From: Bicyclus anynana
Taxonomy: Eukaryota; Arthropoda; Insecta; Lepidoptera; Nymphalidae
Direction of reading: 5' to 3'
Assembly: GCF_947172395.1 (NCBI RefSeq)
Contig: NC_069107.1
Location: 9,282,101 to 9,346,100, forward strand
Length of the DNA stretch: 64,000 nucleotides
Part shown: piece after piece, positions 42,580-53,165 of the stretch
Numbering within the stretch: the first letter of the stretch is position 1
How the letters are laid out: every line of letters starts with the position of its first letter
Program-made: the position numbers and the translations under genes
Notes under the pieces: generated by a model
The model's database searches: none
Told to the model about the DNA's origin: nothing
What the model saw: only the letters and a program-made list of their open reading frames with translations

Positions 42580-42690
42580 ATAATCTCTTAAACTCAAAAA
42601 CTACTGTGCCGATTTGAATAATTCTTTCACTGATAGAAAGCTGCATTATTACGAAATAACATAAGCTATATTTTATCTCTGTATTCCCAC
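42580..42690 (+). mobile_element. Helitron interior fragment
   Basis: 'aaaaactactgtgccgattt', 'ttctttcactgatagaaagc' and 'cccacgggaatgggaatt' in Helitron order, both ends lost. Confidence 0.5.
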
Positions 42691-43133
42691 GGGAATGGGA
42701 ATTACGCGAGTGGAAATGCGAGGTTCTGGTAAAATGTAACAAAAAGTAAGTTAATTTACTTTGTTGTTACAACACCCATACAGGGTTCCATTTGTAATAA
42801 TTATGACATTTTATCTATGACATGTGTTATTATAATGGAAATGTAACTTAAATGAATGAATAAATAAATAAAAGTATATAACTTACACCACAGACTAGCC
42901 GAAGTAAACGCAATGGATCGATCTTACATTAAATTTATTTCTGGAACGTAAGATTAATATTTTTGGCAGAATCTCAAAGAATCTATCCGCCGACAGAACA
43001 CGTTTATAGCCTTCAGTATACGCTGTTTGATGCCGACAGTATTTTGCAGATCGTTCCAAAAGCTCAGTACAATTTTTATAATACTACGAGATATAAGAGC
43101 AGATGGCCCACCTGATGTTAAGTGGTCCATCGC
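42691..43133. other. No gene; possible LINE UTR scrap at 43095-43130
   Basis: 'gcccacctgatgttaagtgg' resembles a Lepidopteran LINE 3' UTR block. Otherwise unassigned. Confidence 0.35.
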
Positions 43134-43705
43134 CAGTGGCGGATTTGTAGTCTGGGCCGTTTTTGGCACAAAAATACCAGCCGCCTCTTTCTCAACATCT
43201 ACTCGTTTTTTATACTATACATTATATATAAAAATTGCATTGAATTATGCATTTAATTAAGAAATTAAATATCACGTGTTTTAAACGGTGACGGAAAATA
43301 TCGTGAGGAAACCTGTATACCAGAGAATTTTCTTAGTTCTCTGCGTGTGTGGAGTCTGCCAATCCGCATTGGGCCAGCGTGGTGGACTATTGGCCTAACC
43401 CTTCTCTTTCTGAGGAGACTCGAACTCAGCAGTGAGCTGAATATGAGTTGATAACGAATGCATTTAATGCAATGACTATTTAAATAATTATTTTATTGCC
43501 TATTATCAAAAACAATAAATTTTACACTTTCCGAGGTTTTAGGGATGAATTGCACATTTATATAAAACATTCAAAACGGTTTCAAGTTTTAAGAAAAAGA
43601 AAATAATAAAATTCATTAATTGGTGAAAATTGGGTATTGTTTATTGCTTATTATTTTTTGTCGCTAGGCCGAGGCCTTCTGGGCCTTAGAGTAAATCCGC
43701 CACTG
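43134..43705. mobile_element. hAT-like MITE, CAGTGGCGGATTT termini
   Basis: Both ends read cagtggcggattt inward. Flanks tccatcgc (left) and tccatcat (right) agree at 6 of 8 positions, a decayed 8-bp duplication. It carries an inserted SINE-B and no transposase. Confidence 0.75.
43258..43457 (+). mobile_element. 5'-truncated SINE-B with 11-bp target duplication
   Basis: Body only, from taagaaattaaatatcacgt to gagttgataacga. Duplication atgcatttaat at 43247-43257 and 43458-43468. Truncation with a clean duplication shows that SINE-B copies arise by target-primed reverse transcription. Confidence 0.88.
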
Positions 43706-43773
43706 TCCATCATAATAATACGAGTTACACCGTCATCATTATCAGTCTATAATAACGGCGCAATACAGGGCCA

Positions 43774-43897
43774 CTCAGACCAATTAGATCAGGACCTGAC
43801 TCACTAGACGTTACCTCTGTCGAAGTACCTATTAAGATCAAAGATCTACCATGTATATAAAAACTGTTGTTGCAGAATCGATGTTTCATTGTTATAA
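43774..43897. mobile_element. hAT-like MITE, left part (family of 24561)
   Basis: ctcagaccaattagatcagg, then the 'cactagacgttacc' and 'gcagaatcgatgtt' blocks in the order of 24561-24872; ends where a Helitron starts. Confidence 0.75.
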
Positions 43898-44284
43898 TCT
43901 ATATATATAAAAGAAAGTCGTGTTAGTTACTCCACTTATAACTCAAGAACGGCTGAACCGATTTAGCTGAAAATTGGCAGGGAGGTAGTTTAGAGTCAGG
44001 AGAAGGACATAGGATACTTTTTATATATAAAAAAAAGTAGGGTTTTCCTTCCTGACGCTATAACTCCAGAATACACGAACCGATTTCCACGGTTTTGCAT
44101 TCGTTGAAAAGGTCTCGGGCTCCGTGAGGTTTATAGCAAAGAAAAGTCAGAAAACATTTCAACGTAGGGTAGGGGTAGGGTAAGGGTAGGGTAGGGGTCT
44201 GGTAGGGGTAGGGTAGGGGTAGGGTAGAGGTAGTTGAAAGTTTACATCGAATTTCACGCGGACGAAGTCGCGGGCGTCCGCTAC
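43898..44284 (+). mobile_element. Helitron with telomere-like G-rich array, 387 bp
   Basis: Starts A|TCTATATATATAAAAG, contains two 'gaaccgattt' promoter-like blocks, the (gggtag)n array 44163-44230, and the hairpin cgcggacg/cgtccgc followed by CTAC (canonical CTAG with the last base changed). Confidence 0.82.
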
Positions 44285-44337
44285 TCCCCTATAAATGCCG
44301 GTTTGTGCAGTTGAACGGTGTAAAAAAGATCTAAAAA

Positions 44338-44574
44338 CCGAACCCAAATCTCTTGAAAGTCAAAGCAACACCAACTGTACCAGAACACTCACTCTCTCAA
44401 AGATTAACACATTCCAGACAATTTTTTTTGGAAGATTTCCCTGCCAAGTATAAAGAGGTACTAATTGACAGTCTTGGCAGCGATTTACTTTGTACTTTTA
44501 TACGCAATGATAAGAAGCAGACTCTATCACAAATAGAGTTACTGCCACCGATAGGTAACTCAAGGTCGCCATTG
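44338..44574 (+). other. Orphan open frame between a Helitron and a MITE
   Basis: The frame opens after a TAA near 44333 and runs into the MITE: KATPTVPEHSLSQRLTHSRQ, FFLEDFPAKYKEVLIDSLGS, CTFIRNDKKQTLSQIELLPP. The first ~80 residues have protein-like composition; the rest (to 44697) is MITE sequence. No ATG at the start and no recognised domain. It might be a fragment of a host gene or of an autonomous transposon. Confidence 0.3.
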
Positions 44575-44704
44575 ACGGTCAATTATTCTCACGTTTCTGG
44601 AAAGCAAACGGCAGTACCCACGCGGCATACTATACAAGTCATGTGCGCAGTGACCAACACACGATCAATTATAGTCAAACAGAAACGTGAGAATAATTGA
44701 CCGT
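44575..44704 (-). mobile_element. MITE-1, complete, 25-bp perfect TIR, 130 bp
   Basis: Terminal repeats 44575-44599 and 44680-44704 are perfect complements. The interior matches 11593-11668 inverted. No clear target duplication, so the superfamily is undecided. Confidence 0.88.
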
Positions 44705-44857
44705 TTGTGGCTAGCGTAAGGATGCGTTTACATACACACGCCTCATTCTCGTAGGAGTACGTAGAGACCTCGTCCTTCTATCTGCTACAACCTCTGCATA
44801 TCACCCTTGCTTGTTTCATTTTCAAAAATTCTTTCAACCAAGTTCTTCAGTATAAGA

Positions 44858-45345
44858 AGAAGAAGAAGAAAGAATACTTTAATGCACACATCATTATCAA
44901 CCCATATTCGGCTCACTGCTGAGCTCGAGTCTCCTCCCCGACTGAGAGGGGCTAGGCACATAGTCCACGCTGGCCACGCTGGCCCAATGCAGATTGGCAG
45001 ACTTCAAACACGCAGAAGAATTAAGAAAATTCTCTGGTATGCAGGTTTTCTCACGATGTTTTCCTTCACCGTTTGAGACACGTGATATTTCATTTCATAA
45101 AATGCACACAACTGAAAAGCTGGAGGTGCATGCCCCGGACTGGATTTGAACCCACAACCTCTGGAAATGGAGGCAGAGGTCATATCCACTGGACTTTAGC
45201 GGCTCTCACGGCTCTTAATGCACACAAAAATACAGTAATAAATAAAAACATTAAACAATTAATAATCTAAACTTAAATGCAAAGGTTGCCTTATTACTGT
45301 AAGTAATCTCTGGCAGACAACCCCTGTCAAGAGGACTTACGAAGA
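44858..45345 (-). mobile_element. LINE 3' end (hairpin UTR family), split by SINE-B
   Basis: (aag)n tail and atactttaatgcacaca at 44858-44890, then 45227-45345 with the UTR hairpin attact-gta-agtaat (45293-45307). SINE-B is inserted between. Confidence 0.7.
44891..45214 (-). mobile_element. SINE-B, complete, 12-bp target duplication
   Basis: Inverted copy from the attatcaacccat end to the head (ttagcggctctcacggctc). Duplication ttaatgcacaca at 44879-44890 and 45215-45226. Confidence 0.92.
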
Positions 45346-46116
45346 ACGAGCAAAAAGGTACAATTATACATAAATTGGTGAAATTCCACAGAAATGGAAC
45401 TTAGTCTTCTCCGCCGATATATATATAAAAAAATCTTCAACCCCTTGTTGACCTTTTAGGGGTTGAAGTTTTATTTAAAGTAGATAGATTATTATTATCT
45501 AGCCATCACAGTACATTACTAAGTTTTCTACCAATAAAAATAATCACAGTTAGACAAACGAAGTAGTCTCAAGTAACCAAGCGGTTGTAGTATATAATTA
45601 AGGAGCAATTTGACTGACAATTTGACAGTGAAATCTGTTCATGTCGATATCTAGAACATCTAGTAACGTCTATTTGGAGGCAAATACTGATATTGTGAAA
45701 GCACAAATAAAGCCTGTTGTGGCCACAGTCAAGATAAACATAAGGTTATAAATAATTAATATAATTAGATAATTAAGCAAACCAATATAATAATACATGT
45801 ATAGAATAAATGTTTATACATCATTTTATGTTCCGCGGTTACGGCCTAGAGAATAATACGTCCAGTATAGTAAGCACATTCTAGTATGACGTAAATTAAT
45901 CTTATTAATTGTATAGAATCATTTAGTATATAAGATCTTAAGTATTGTAAATATTTATGCCATTTTAGTATAATACACAACCGTGTACACTCCGTGGTTT
46001 CACTTATACCAAAACACGCAAGGTTGGTCTGACCGAAGACTAATCGTAATACCTGTGGTGGTTTTGTCCACGGACTTCGATCTGCAAAACTTTTTATGCC
46101 ACTCTTTAGAAAGTTA
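45346..46116. other. No gene; 11-bp hairpin
   Basis: cttcaacccct (45435-45445) pairs with aggggttgaag (45458-45468). The rest is AT-rich and unassigned. Confidence 0.45.
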
Positions 46117-46186
46117 CTAGCTGACGTCGCGCGGTTATACCCGCGTGGTTTCCGTTCCCGTAGGAATACGGGGACAATATACAGCC
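46117..46186 (-). mobile_element. Helitron 3' end, cut by SINE-A
   Basis: CTAG-CTGACGTCGCGCGG on the plus strand, then 'cccgtaggaatacgggga', ending where the inverted SINE-A tail begins. Confidence 0.75.
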
Positions 46187-46492
46187 TTTTTTTTTTATTC
46201 TTTACAAGTTAGCCCTTGACTACAATCACACCTGATGGTAAGCTAACATGTTAGCAGGAGGATGAAAATCCACACCCCCTTTCGGTTTCTACACGGCATC
46301 GTACCGGAACGCTAAATCGCTTGGCAGTACATCTTTGTCGGTAGGGTGGTAACTAGCCACGGCCGAAGTTTCCCACCTAGACCTGGACCAATTAAGAAAA
46401 CCTCAATCGGCCCAGCCGGAGATTGTACCCAGAACCTCCGTCTTGTAAATCCACCGCGATTACCACTGCGCTACGGAGCCACGAAGGCCGTC
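46187..46492 (-). mobile_element. SINE-A, complete with small deletions
   Basis: Inverted tail to head; the B box is mutated (agattgtacccagaacc) and there is a small insertion in the head (ctacggagccacgaaggcc). Confidence 0.88.
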
Positions 46493-46529
46493 TTAGATCT
46501 CTTTAGTCCGGCCCTTTTATAGTGACGGC

Positions 46530-46547
46530 CACTAGCGTCCGCTAGTG
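46530..46547. repeat. Two Helitron-like ends back to back
   Basis: cactagcg-tc-cgctagtg: complementary CTAG ends facing outward with only two bases between. May be remnants of a head-to-head Helitron pair. Confidence 0.4.
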
Positions 46548-46915
46548 TAGTAAATATAAGTATGTATTACATAAGTAATGCAGTATATTTAACAATGTTC
46601 CGTTGTCCCCAAATAGAACTCGAGCACAATATATTGCTCAGCCAACATTCCCTAAGGGGTCAGAGACAATATGGACCAATGCATTGTATTGTACGTACTA
46701 CTATTAGGGAACTTTTACTTTGTCTTTGGCTTCTTTTAGTTTTTACTTCATATTGTAAAATATTTTGTAATCCAGACTCGACTTCTCATTATAACGCGGA
46801 GAATAATTGATCATTTTAATAGTAGTAGTTAAGTAAGTTAAGTTAAATTAAGTAAGCTATGCCACGTGACGATAATCTGGTGAAAGCTGAAAAAATATAA
46901 AAATAAAAATGAAAA
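46548..46915. other. No feature recognised
   Basis: The 82-codon plus frame (46562-46810) has no motif. Confidence 0.35.
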
Positions 46916-46918
46916 ATT

Positions 46919-47189
46919 TGCAAAGTCCCCGAACGTCATGACATTATTAATTACACTCTCGATCAAGTCATCAATATTCTCTATCACAGCGCTTGCATTT
47001 GAGACACCCCTCGAGTATATTTGCAGACATTCAGTTATTCTTCCCCACTTTCACTTCACACAACTTTTAAACGGCTTAACCGATTTTCATCAAACATTTC
47101 TAAGAACACTCGCAAAAAGTCACCTTTTAATACGAAAAAAACTAAATTGCAATCGTTTGATCCGTTCAGGAGCTATTATATATTATATA
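46919..47189 (+). repeat. Dispersed repeat, copy 1
   Basis: Shared with 51165-51440: 'cgatcaagtcatcaatattc', 'gcgcttgcatttgagac', 'cgattttcatcaaacattt', 'taatacgaaaaaaactaaat'. Cut by SINE-A. Probably Helitron-related. Confidence 0.65.
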
Positions 47190-47192
47190 TTT

Positions 47193-47398
47193 GACGGCCT
47201 CCGTGGCGCAGTGGTAAGCGCGGTGGATTTAAAAAACGGTCCTGGGTTCAATCCCCGGCTGGGCAGATTAAGATTTTCTTAATTAGTCCAGGTCTGGCTG
47301 GTGGAAGGCTTTGGCCGTGGCTAGTTACCACCCTACCGACAAAGACGTACCGCCAAGCGATTTAGCGTTCCGGTACGATCCCGTGTAGAAACCGAAAA
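47193..47398 (+). mobile_element. SINE-A, 3'-truncated, (AAAT)n at its end
   Basis: Head and B box intact; ends at gtagaaaccg and continues as aaaataaataaataaataaa (47397-47417), so the tail replaced the last ~100 bases. Confidence 0.85.
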
Positions 47399-47419
47399 AT
47401 AAATAAATAAATAAATTAA

Positions 47420-48304
47420 GGTAGGAAAGGAGTAGACAAAGCCGGTCAGTCCGTTTGTTTAGAGTTATGATGCAGTCTAACAGTGTCTGCCTATGTATGT
47501 ATGTGTGTGTGAAACACGTCAGACTTTTTGAAACCCTCTTTTTAACTCTTTAATTAATGTAATAAAATAAAAAACACTTTAAATAAACGAATTTGAATTT
47601 CAAGTTCATAAGAGTAGACGGACCTATTCTGTACTGTACCTAACTACTAAGTTATTTTACCTCGACAGTTTGAGATTTAAAATCGTCTCTATGTCTCTCT
47701 GTTTATTGTATCGTGTTAGACAGAAAAGAGACGAATTCGTTACGAGTTATATAAAAGTACAATAATGATATAAATGCGTTAAGTTAAAAATTACAGCCGA
47801 GGCGATATTGCAGCTCGAGCCGAATGCGAGAGCTATTGTAAGGTAGCAGAGGCTGTAATTATCAAAGCGCACGTATGTCATACGAAGTTTTGTAATACAT
47901 TTGCGAGAAAACACACTTTTTAAACACAATTTCTGAAAATAAATTTGCATCTTTGTCTGTTCCATATGATGACATTTGAAATTGCTATCTGTGAAAAAAG
48001 TGCGTGCGTTTTTTTTTCGGCAAATGCACCAAAACCAGCCAGTATTACTAATAAAGTAAATTTATATGTTTGTGTTTCTGTTACAGATTTATTGTTGTAA
48101 TTTATTGTCAAAATTATTAAAATTAAAGCATTAAATGTTTATTTATTACATTTTATTTCACAAAGTTAACTTTATTCATAAAATATTCAGCACTTTTTCT
48201 GACATAAAAACTCTTTTCTAAGATTTAAAAAGTACCGTTAGTTTTTAGACGGATGACAAAGGTTTTATATTACATTACGGTACATAATGAGATACATTAC
48301 GATA
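47420..48304. other. No gene seen
   Basis: Contains attacagcc (47791) and ggctgtaat (47850) as a weak inverted repeat. Nothing coding. Confidence 0.4.
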
Positions 48305-48618
48305 AGAGCCGTGATAGCCCAGTGGATATAACTTCTGCCTCCGATTCCGGAGGGTGTGGGTTCGAATCCGGTCCGGGGCATGCACCTCCAACTTTTCAGT
48401 TGTGTGCATTTTAAGAAATTAAATAAATATCACGTGTTTCAATCGGTGAAGGAAAACATCGTGAGGAAACCTGCATACCAGAGAATTATCTTCATTCTCT
48501 GCGTGTGTGAAGTCTGCCAATCCGCATTGGGCCAGCGTGGTGGACTATTGGCCTTATCCCTCTCATTCTGAGAGGAAACTCGAGCTCAGCAGTGAGCCGA
48601 ATATGGGTTGATGACGAA
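48305..48618 (+). mobile_element. SINE-B, complete, well preserved
   Basis: agagccgtgatagcccagtg head, intact B box (gggttcgaatcc), body and gaatatgggttgatgacga end. The best consensus-like copy in the window. Confidence 0.93.
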
Positions 48619-48700
48619 TTGAAATTGGTGAAATAAGCGATACTTTACGAGTAGATGTGTTATAAATAACGTTAAAGAACAGTTTAGTGTAAATACACGA

Positions 48701-48749
48701 TTAGAATCCGTTTCCGAGGGTCCTCAGGGGACTTGTGTCTGGATTCTAA
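48701..48749. repeat. Nested hairpin
   Basis: ttagaatcc (48701-48709) pairs with ggattctaa (48741-48749), with an inner gtcc/ggac stem. Confidence 0.55.
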
Positions 48750-49075
48750 CCGATGGAGTTACACCGCCCGATGCGATTGCGGTAAAAGCCTCCGAAGGCT
48801 TTACGTACATACATTGTGTTCTATAGACAATTCTTGTTCTTTTTTTTTTTGGGAAAGAGAAGTGCCTTTTTAAAAAGCTTTGTTTATTTTAAAACAACTA
48901 ATTGCCGTCAGTTAAATAAAAACCTTGGAAATTGGTTGAAATAAGGGTAAATTTTTACTTTGTTTACTTTTTGCTGTACGTACTATAAATATATACGTAG
49001 TATACATTTTTGTATGTATGTTTGGTAGGTGTGTATGTACATTCATATATATATTCATATATATATATATATATA

Positions 49076-49459
49076 CAGGGTGATTCGGTCTTTAGTGCGG
49101 ATATTTTTTTTCGTGGTTCTGTATCATTAATAGAATATAAATCTACAAACAGTTCGATACATTTTATGTATTTTTTTTTTTTAATTTATGTCTCTAAAAT
49201 AACAAAATAATGTACATATTATTACTAAACAAGATATATTCAGCTTAAAAGTGATCTGGTGACGTCCTTTAGGTATCAAACGAAAATAAAATAAACGCAC
49301 AATAGGGTGACCCTAAAATTCTGTTCAAAAGTAAATAACTTTAGCTAACGATAATTTTGTTATTTTTGAGTTAAAAAAAAAAAGAAAAAATACGTGATCA
49401 TTAAATTTTGTTTATGTACAAAATATAAAAATATCCGCACTAAAAAAAATTTCTTCCTG
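49076..49459. mobile_element. Mariner-like MITE, TA duplication, 384 bp
   Basis: TA|CAGGGTG at the left and, inverted, TA|CAGGAAG at the right; both continue through tttagtgcggatattttt, an 18-base perfect match. No transposase frame. Confidence 0.8.
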
Positions 49460-49499
49460 TATATATATATATTTTGATTTAATATATTAATATCTAAGT

Positions 49500-49635
49500 G
49501 TAATGTATCTTCTACTTCTTATTTTTATGTGTACACTCGTCATTATTCCTTGTATTTATTTTCTCTTTTTCGATTGGTTGTCTGGAAGAGATCGCTCATT
49601 AGCGATAAGGCCGCCAATTGTACATTAGTTTTTAA
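49500..49635 (+). mobile_element. LINE 3' UTR fragment with hairpin
   Basis: tctggaagagatcgct then the hairpin atcgct-catt-agcgat (49591-49606) and aaggccgccaattgtacat, the plus-strand version of the UTR at 7046 and 41118. Confidence 0.65.
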
Positions 49636-49639
49636 GTTT

Positions 49640-50480
49640 TTTAACCGACTTCCAAAAAGGAGGAGGTTCTACGTTCGGCTGTATGTATGTTTTTTTTTTT
49701 TTATGTATGTCCAGCGATAATTCCGTCATTTGTGGGCCGATTTTGAAAATTCTTTTTTTGTTTTGAAGGGTTTGATTCCAGGGTGGTCCCATTTTTTTCA
49801 TGTCAGGATCTGATGATGGCATCCTGGAGAAATCGAAGGGAACTTTCGAAAATCGTAGGGATGGCTAGTGCGTTTGTTAGTGTTTCCATAACGTATTTGA
49901 AACCACTACAATTTTATGAAGGTTTGGAGTTGTTCTGATGATGAAGCCGAAAAACAGACGATGGAACTCCTCAACGGTTCACAGTAGCTACCTTGTGTTT
50001 GGACTTGATAAATTTGTATTGATGAGAACTTTCCACCTAGATGGGTTGTGACTGTATTAGGGGTCTGGTGATGAAGACGAAGGATAGTTAAGGGAACTCC
50101 TCGACGGTTCACAGTAGCTACCTTGTGTTTGATCTTGATAAATTTTATATTGATGAGAACTTTCCAACCATATGGATTGTGATTGCATAGGGGGTCTGGT
50201 GATGAAGACGGAGGACAGTCACCTGTCACGTTTTTCTGAATATTCATATTACGTGTGGATAAAGGGGGAGTGAAATTTTGTATATGAGTTAAGGTAGTAT
50301 TTTTAAAATTGGGATTGTAGGACTTAGATACTTATCATAAGAAAATAATGTTTCAACTAATTGCTTATTAATTTGTGGTTACACTCAGTAGGTGTGCTAA
50401 CACTAAAAATTAAAAAATAAAAATTTTAATAAAAAAAATTCAACCGACTTCCAACTCAAAAATTAACCTAAACTAAAAAG
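49640..50480. repeat. Dispersed 'accgacttcc' repeat with internal 130-bp tandem
   Basis: Bounded by aaccgacttccaaaaagg and caaccgacttccaactc. Contains a tandem repeat of 130-131 bases, about 2.3 copies between 49925 and 50230 ('gatgaagacg', 'ggttcacagtagctaccttg', 'gatgagaactttcca'). Class unknown. Confidence 0.6.
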
Positions 50481-50589
50481 CAAAAAATAACATCTTACCT
50501 ATGTGCTACCTTCTGATCAGTTTGAAGGCGGTGCCAATCCAGTGTCATGTTTTAATTAAAACCGTTTCTGAAAGAACCACAGAAATTTT

Positions 50590-50936
50590 GTAATTTCAAG
50601 TTTCAAGTTTCAAAGCCTTTATTATTCCTTACATTTCTATAATTTAACAATGTTTACAACTAAGAAAAGTTACACTTTCAAATTGTTTTTAGTAGGTTAG
50701 TCTTATTTCTAATTGATTAATTAAATATATTTAACTATGCAGTAAGGACCCCTCATTGGGTATAGGCCTCCTCCAGTCGATACCATTTAGTTCTATTATT
50801 TGCGACTGTGAGCCAATTTCTGCCTGCTAACCGGACAATGTCGTCGGACCAGCGCGACTTTGGTCTGCCTACTTTTCTTTTACCCGGTGGGCCAGGCCAC
50901 GCGGTAGTTTTTAACGTCCATCGATCGTCTATTTTT
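50590..50936 (-). mobile_element. LINE 3' end, related to the intact LINE
   Basis: Minus strand encodes TAWPGPPGKRKVGRPKSRWS, DDIVRLAGRNW and ends LEEAYTQ-stop, close to the intact LINE's C-terminus (TAWTGPVGARKRGRPRSRW). The stop is followed by ggggtcc as in the intact LINE (ggggttc). Tail is (gaaactt)n near 50600. Confidence 0.85.
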
Positions 50937-50937
50937 G

Positions 50938-50957
50938 TTTCACTTCACTTCACTTCA
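50938..50957. repeat. (CACTT)n microsatellite
   Basis: Four perfect cactt units beside the truncated end of the LINE. Confidence 0.85.
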
Positions 50958-51074
50958 CTGTTATTGTTCTAACAATGGCACGGTTATAGTTAAATTTAGT
51001 TTAATAAAGTTTTTCTCATTAATATTCCGTACTAACCAACAAAGTGTCACTTTTATCACTCCGTCCGTCTGTTT

Positions 51075-51138
51075 CATCATAAACAACCTATATTCGTCTC
51101 ACTGCTGAGCTCGAGCCTCCTCTCAGAATGAGAGGGGT
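51075..51138 (-). mobile_element. SINE-B 3' scrap
   Basis: Only the last ~60 bases (ctcactgctgagctcgag, tcagaatgagaggg). Confidence 0.75.
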
Positions 51139-51164
51139 ATGCTTTATAATTTTGAAAAGCCACC

Positions 51165-51475
51165 GAAGATCATGAAATTATGAATTACACTATCGATCAA
51201 GTCATCAATATTCTCTTTCAGTGCGCTTGCATTTGAGACCCCACTCGAGTATATGTATTTGCAGACATTCGGTTATTCTTCCCCACTTTCACCTCACACA
51301 ACTTTCGAAGGCTCCACCGATTTTCATCAAACATTTCTAAGAACACTCGCACGTAAGTCACATTTAATACGAAAAAAACTAAATTGCAATCGCTTGATCC
51401 GTTCAAGAGCTATGGTCCATATGCCACAGACAGACAGACAGACAAAATATAAAAAAATATATTTTTGGATTTAGT
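51165..51475 (+). repeat. Dispersed repeat, copy 2
   Basis: Second copy of the 46919 repeat, extending further to a (cagacaga)n run at 51425 and 'aaaaaaatatatttttgg'. Confidence 0.65.
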
Positions 51476-51483
51476 AATATATA

Positions 51484-51679
51484 TACTATATACTAATATT
51501 ATAAAGCTGAAAAAGTTTGTTTGGTTGAACGCCCTAATCTCAGGAACTGCTAGTCCAATTTGAAAAATTCTTTCAGTGTTAGATAGTCCATTTATCGAGG
51601 AAGGCGATAAGCTATATATTATCCCAGTATTCCTACGGAAACGGGAACCACACGGGTAAAACCGCGCGGCGTCAGCTAG
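51484..51679 (+). mobile_element. Short non-autonomous Helitron
   Basis: ctatatactaatattataaa start, 'atctcaggaactgctagtcc', 'atttatcgaggaaggcgata', and the end ccgcgcggcgtcagCTAG|T. Confidence 0.82.
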
Positions 51680-52092
51680 TCGATTATATGTATAATGCCC
51701 TACTGTTTATTATAAGTATCTATAAATATAGATTTTCATGTACCTACCCGTAATTGAACATTGTAATATACGAGAACAAAGCCTTTAAGCCCTAAAAAGC
51801 CTTACCAAATTCACATTACAGACTTCAAAGTTATTTTTCACAATCAAGGGCCTGGCGTTTTCCTTCAGGGAAATTGAAATTGATAACGCTTTTCTTGTGG
51901 CGTTTTCTATTACCGCCGCATCAGAATTTATTTCCCCCTTCCTGGTGTTAAGTGTTTTAGCTAAATCGGTTTTTAGGGTAAATTGGGTGAATTGATCCAT
52001 CAACCTGAGAATTTGTTAAATCTAAACAAAGAGGTTTTTTATAATTAAAGAGGTTTTGTGTTTTTGTAAGATTTTGTAATAGATAACCCATA
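51680..52092. other. No feature recognised
   Basis: AT-rich; minus frames of about 70 codons have no motif. Confidence 0.35.
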
Positions 52093-52095
52093 AAA

Positions 52096-52316
52096 GACGT
52101 GATAACCCTCTTCCTCGGATACACGGAGGGTGTAGGTTCAACCTTCAACTTTTCAGTTGTGTGCATTTTAAGAAAATAAAATCACGTGTCTTAAACAGTG
52201 AAGGAAAATCGTTAGGAAAGCTGCATACCAGAGAATTTTCTTAATTCTCTGCGTGTGTGAAGTCTGCCAATCCGCATTGGGCCAGCGTGGTGGACTATTG
52301 GCCTAACCCCTCTCAA
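52096..52316 (+). mobile_element. SINE-B, diverged
   Basis: gacgtgataaccctcttcc head, partial B box (aggttcaacc), body to ggcctaacccctctca. Confidence 0.82.
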
Positions 52317-53000
52317 TAGATTAGTTAATGGCTTGAAGGAGTGTATTTCAAAAAGGATGGGATGCGCTATTAATTTTTTGCTTATTTTGAAGGAGAAATC
52401 TCTTAATTAATCGCTAAAACTTTGTGCGTTTCGTGAATTTCAGAAAGCCAAAGTAATAAAAATTGCCTATAAAGCCTTTAGTTTTTTTTCAAACCGCTGT
52501 AAGCGAAAAAAGTAAACAACCATTTATACTTCCTATCATCTAATCAGTCCCCATGACGCTTTAGTAACTGCAAACTTATCATCCAAGGCGGGGAGCCTTT
52601 ACTAATACAACACACACCTTATATTGACGTTAAAGTCGGTTAAAAATGCATTTATAATATCCGTTATACCTCGTTACTTCAAAACGCACGATCACGAGCC
52701 AAGTCGCTGGCAATGTCATTAGTTCCTCATATAGAAGCGATAGGATCTGGGTTGTAATCTTAGTGGAGCGATCTGTTCCCGCTATTGTGTCGGGCGAAAC
52801 TGGGTTGCCTTGTTTATGGTATCATGTGGGTTATAGAAGAAGAAATAAGCTTATTAAAATATAGGTAAATTTGCACGGTATACTTGTATTTGAACCAGTG
52901 TACTTTTTACTTAAGTAAAATAATCTTTATAGCATAATAATGGGACCGACTTATTTTGAATTTAACACAAAATTACTAAACTGATATTCATGAAAATAAA
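52317..53000. other. No feature recognised
   Basis: AT-rich; nothing seen. Confidence 0.4.
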
Positions 53001-53165
53001 GACAGAGGTCCTGGGTTCGATCCCCGGCTGGGCCAATTGAGGAGGTCCAGGACTTTTAGGAGCCTTCGGCCGTTGCTAGTACAACCACCTACCACCATCT
53101 TACATTGCCATATCACTTACCATTAGGTGAGATAGTCAAGGGCTAACTTGTAGAATAAAAAATAA
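53001..53165 (+). mobile_element. SINE-A, decayed, from the B box
   Basis: gacagaggtcctgggttcga, then a shortened body and the tail aacttgtagaataaaa. Confidence 0.75.

Noticed and set aside
45560..46080. Solo LTR
   Set aside because: Has TATATAAG and AATAAA-like signals, but no TG...CA termini, target duplication or second copy could be found.
46562..46810. 82-codon plus frame
   Set aside because: No domain, AT-rich, low-complexity context.
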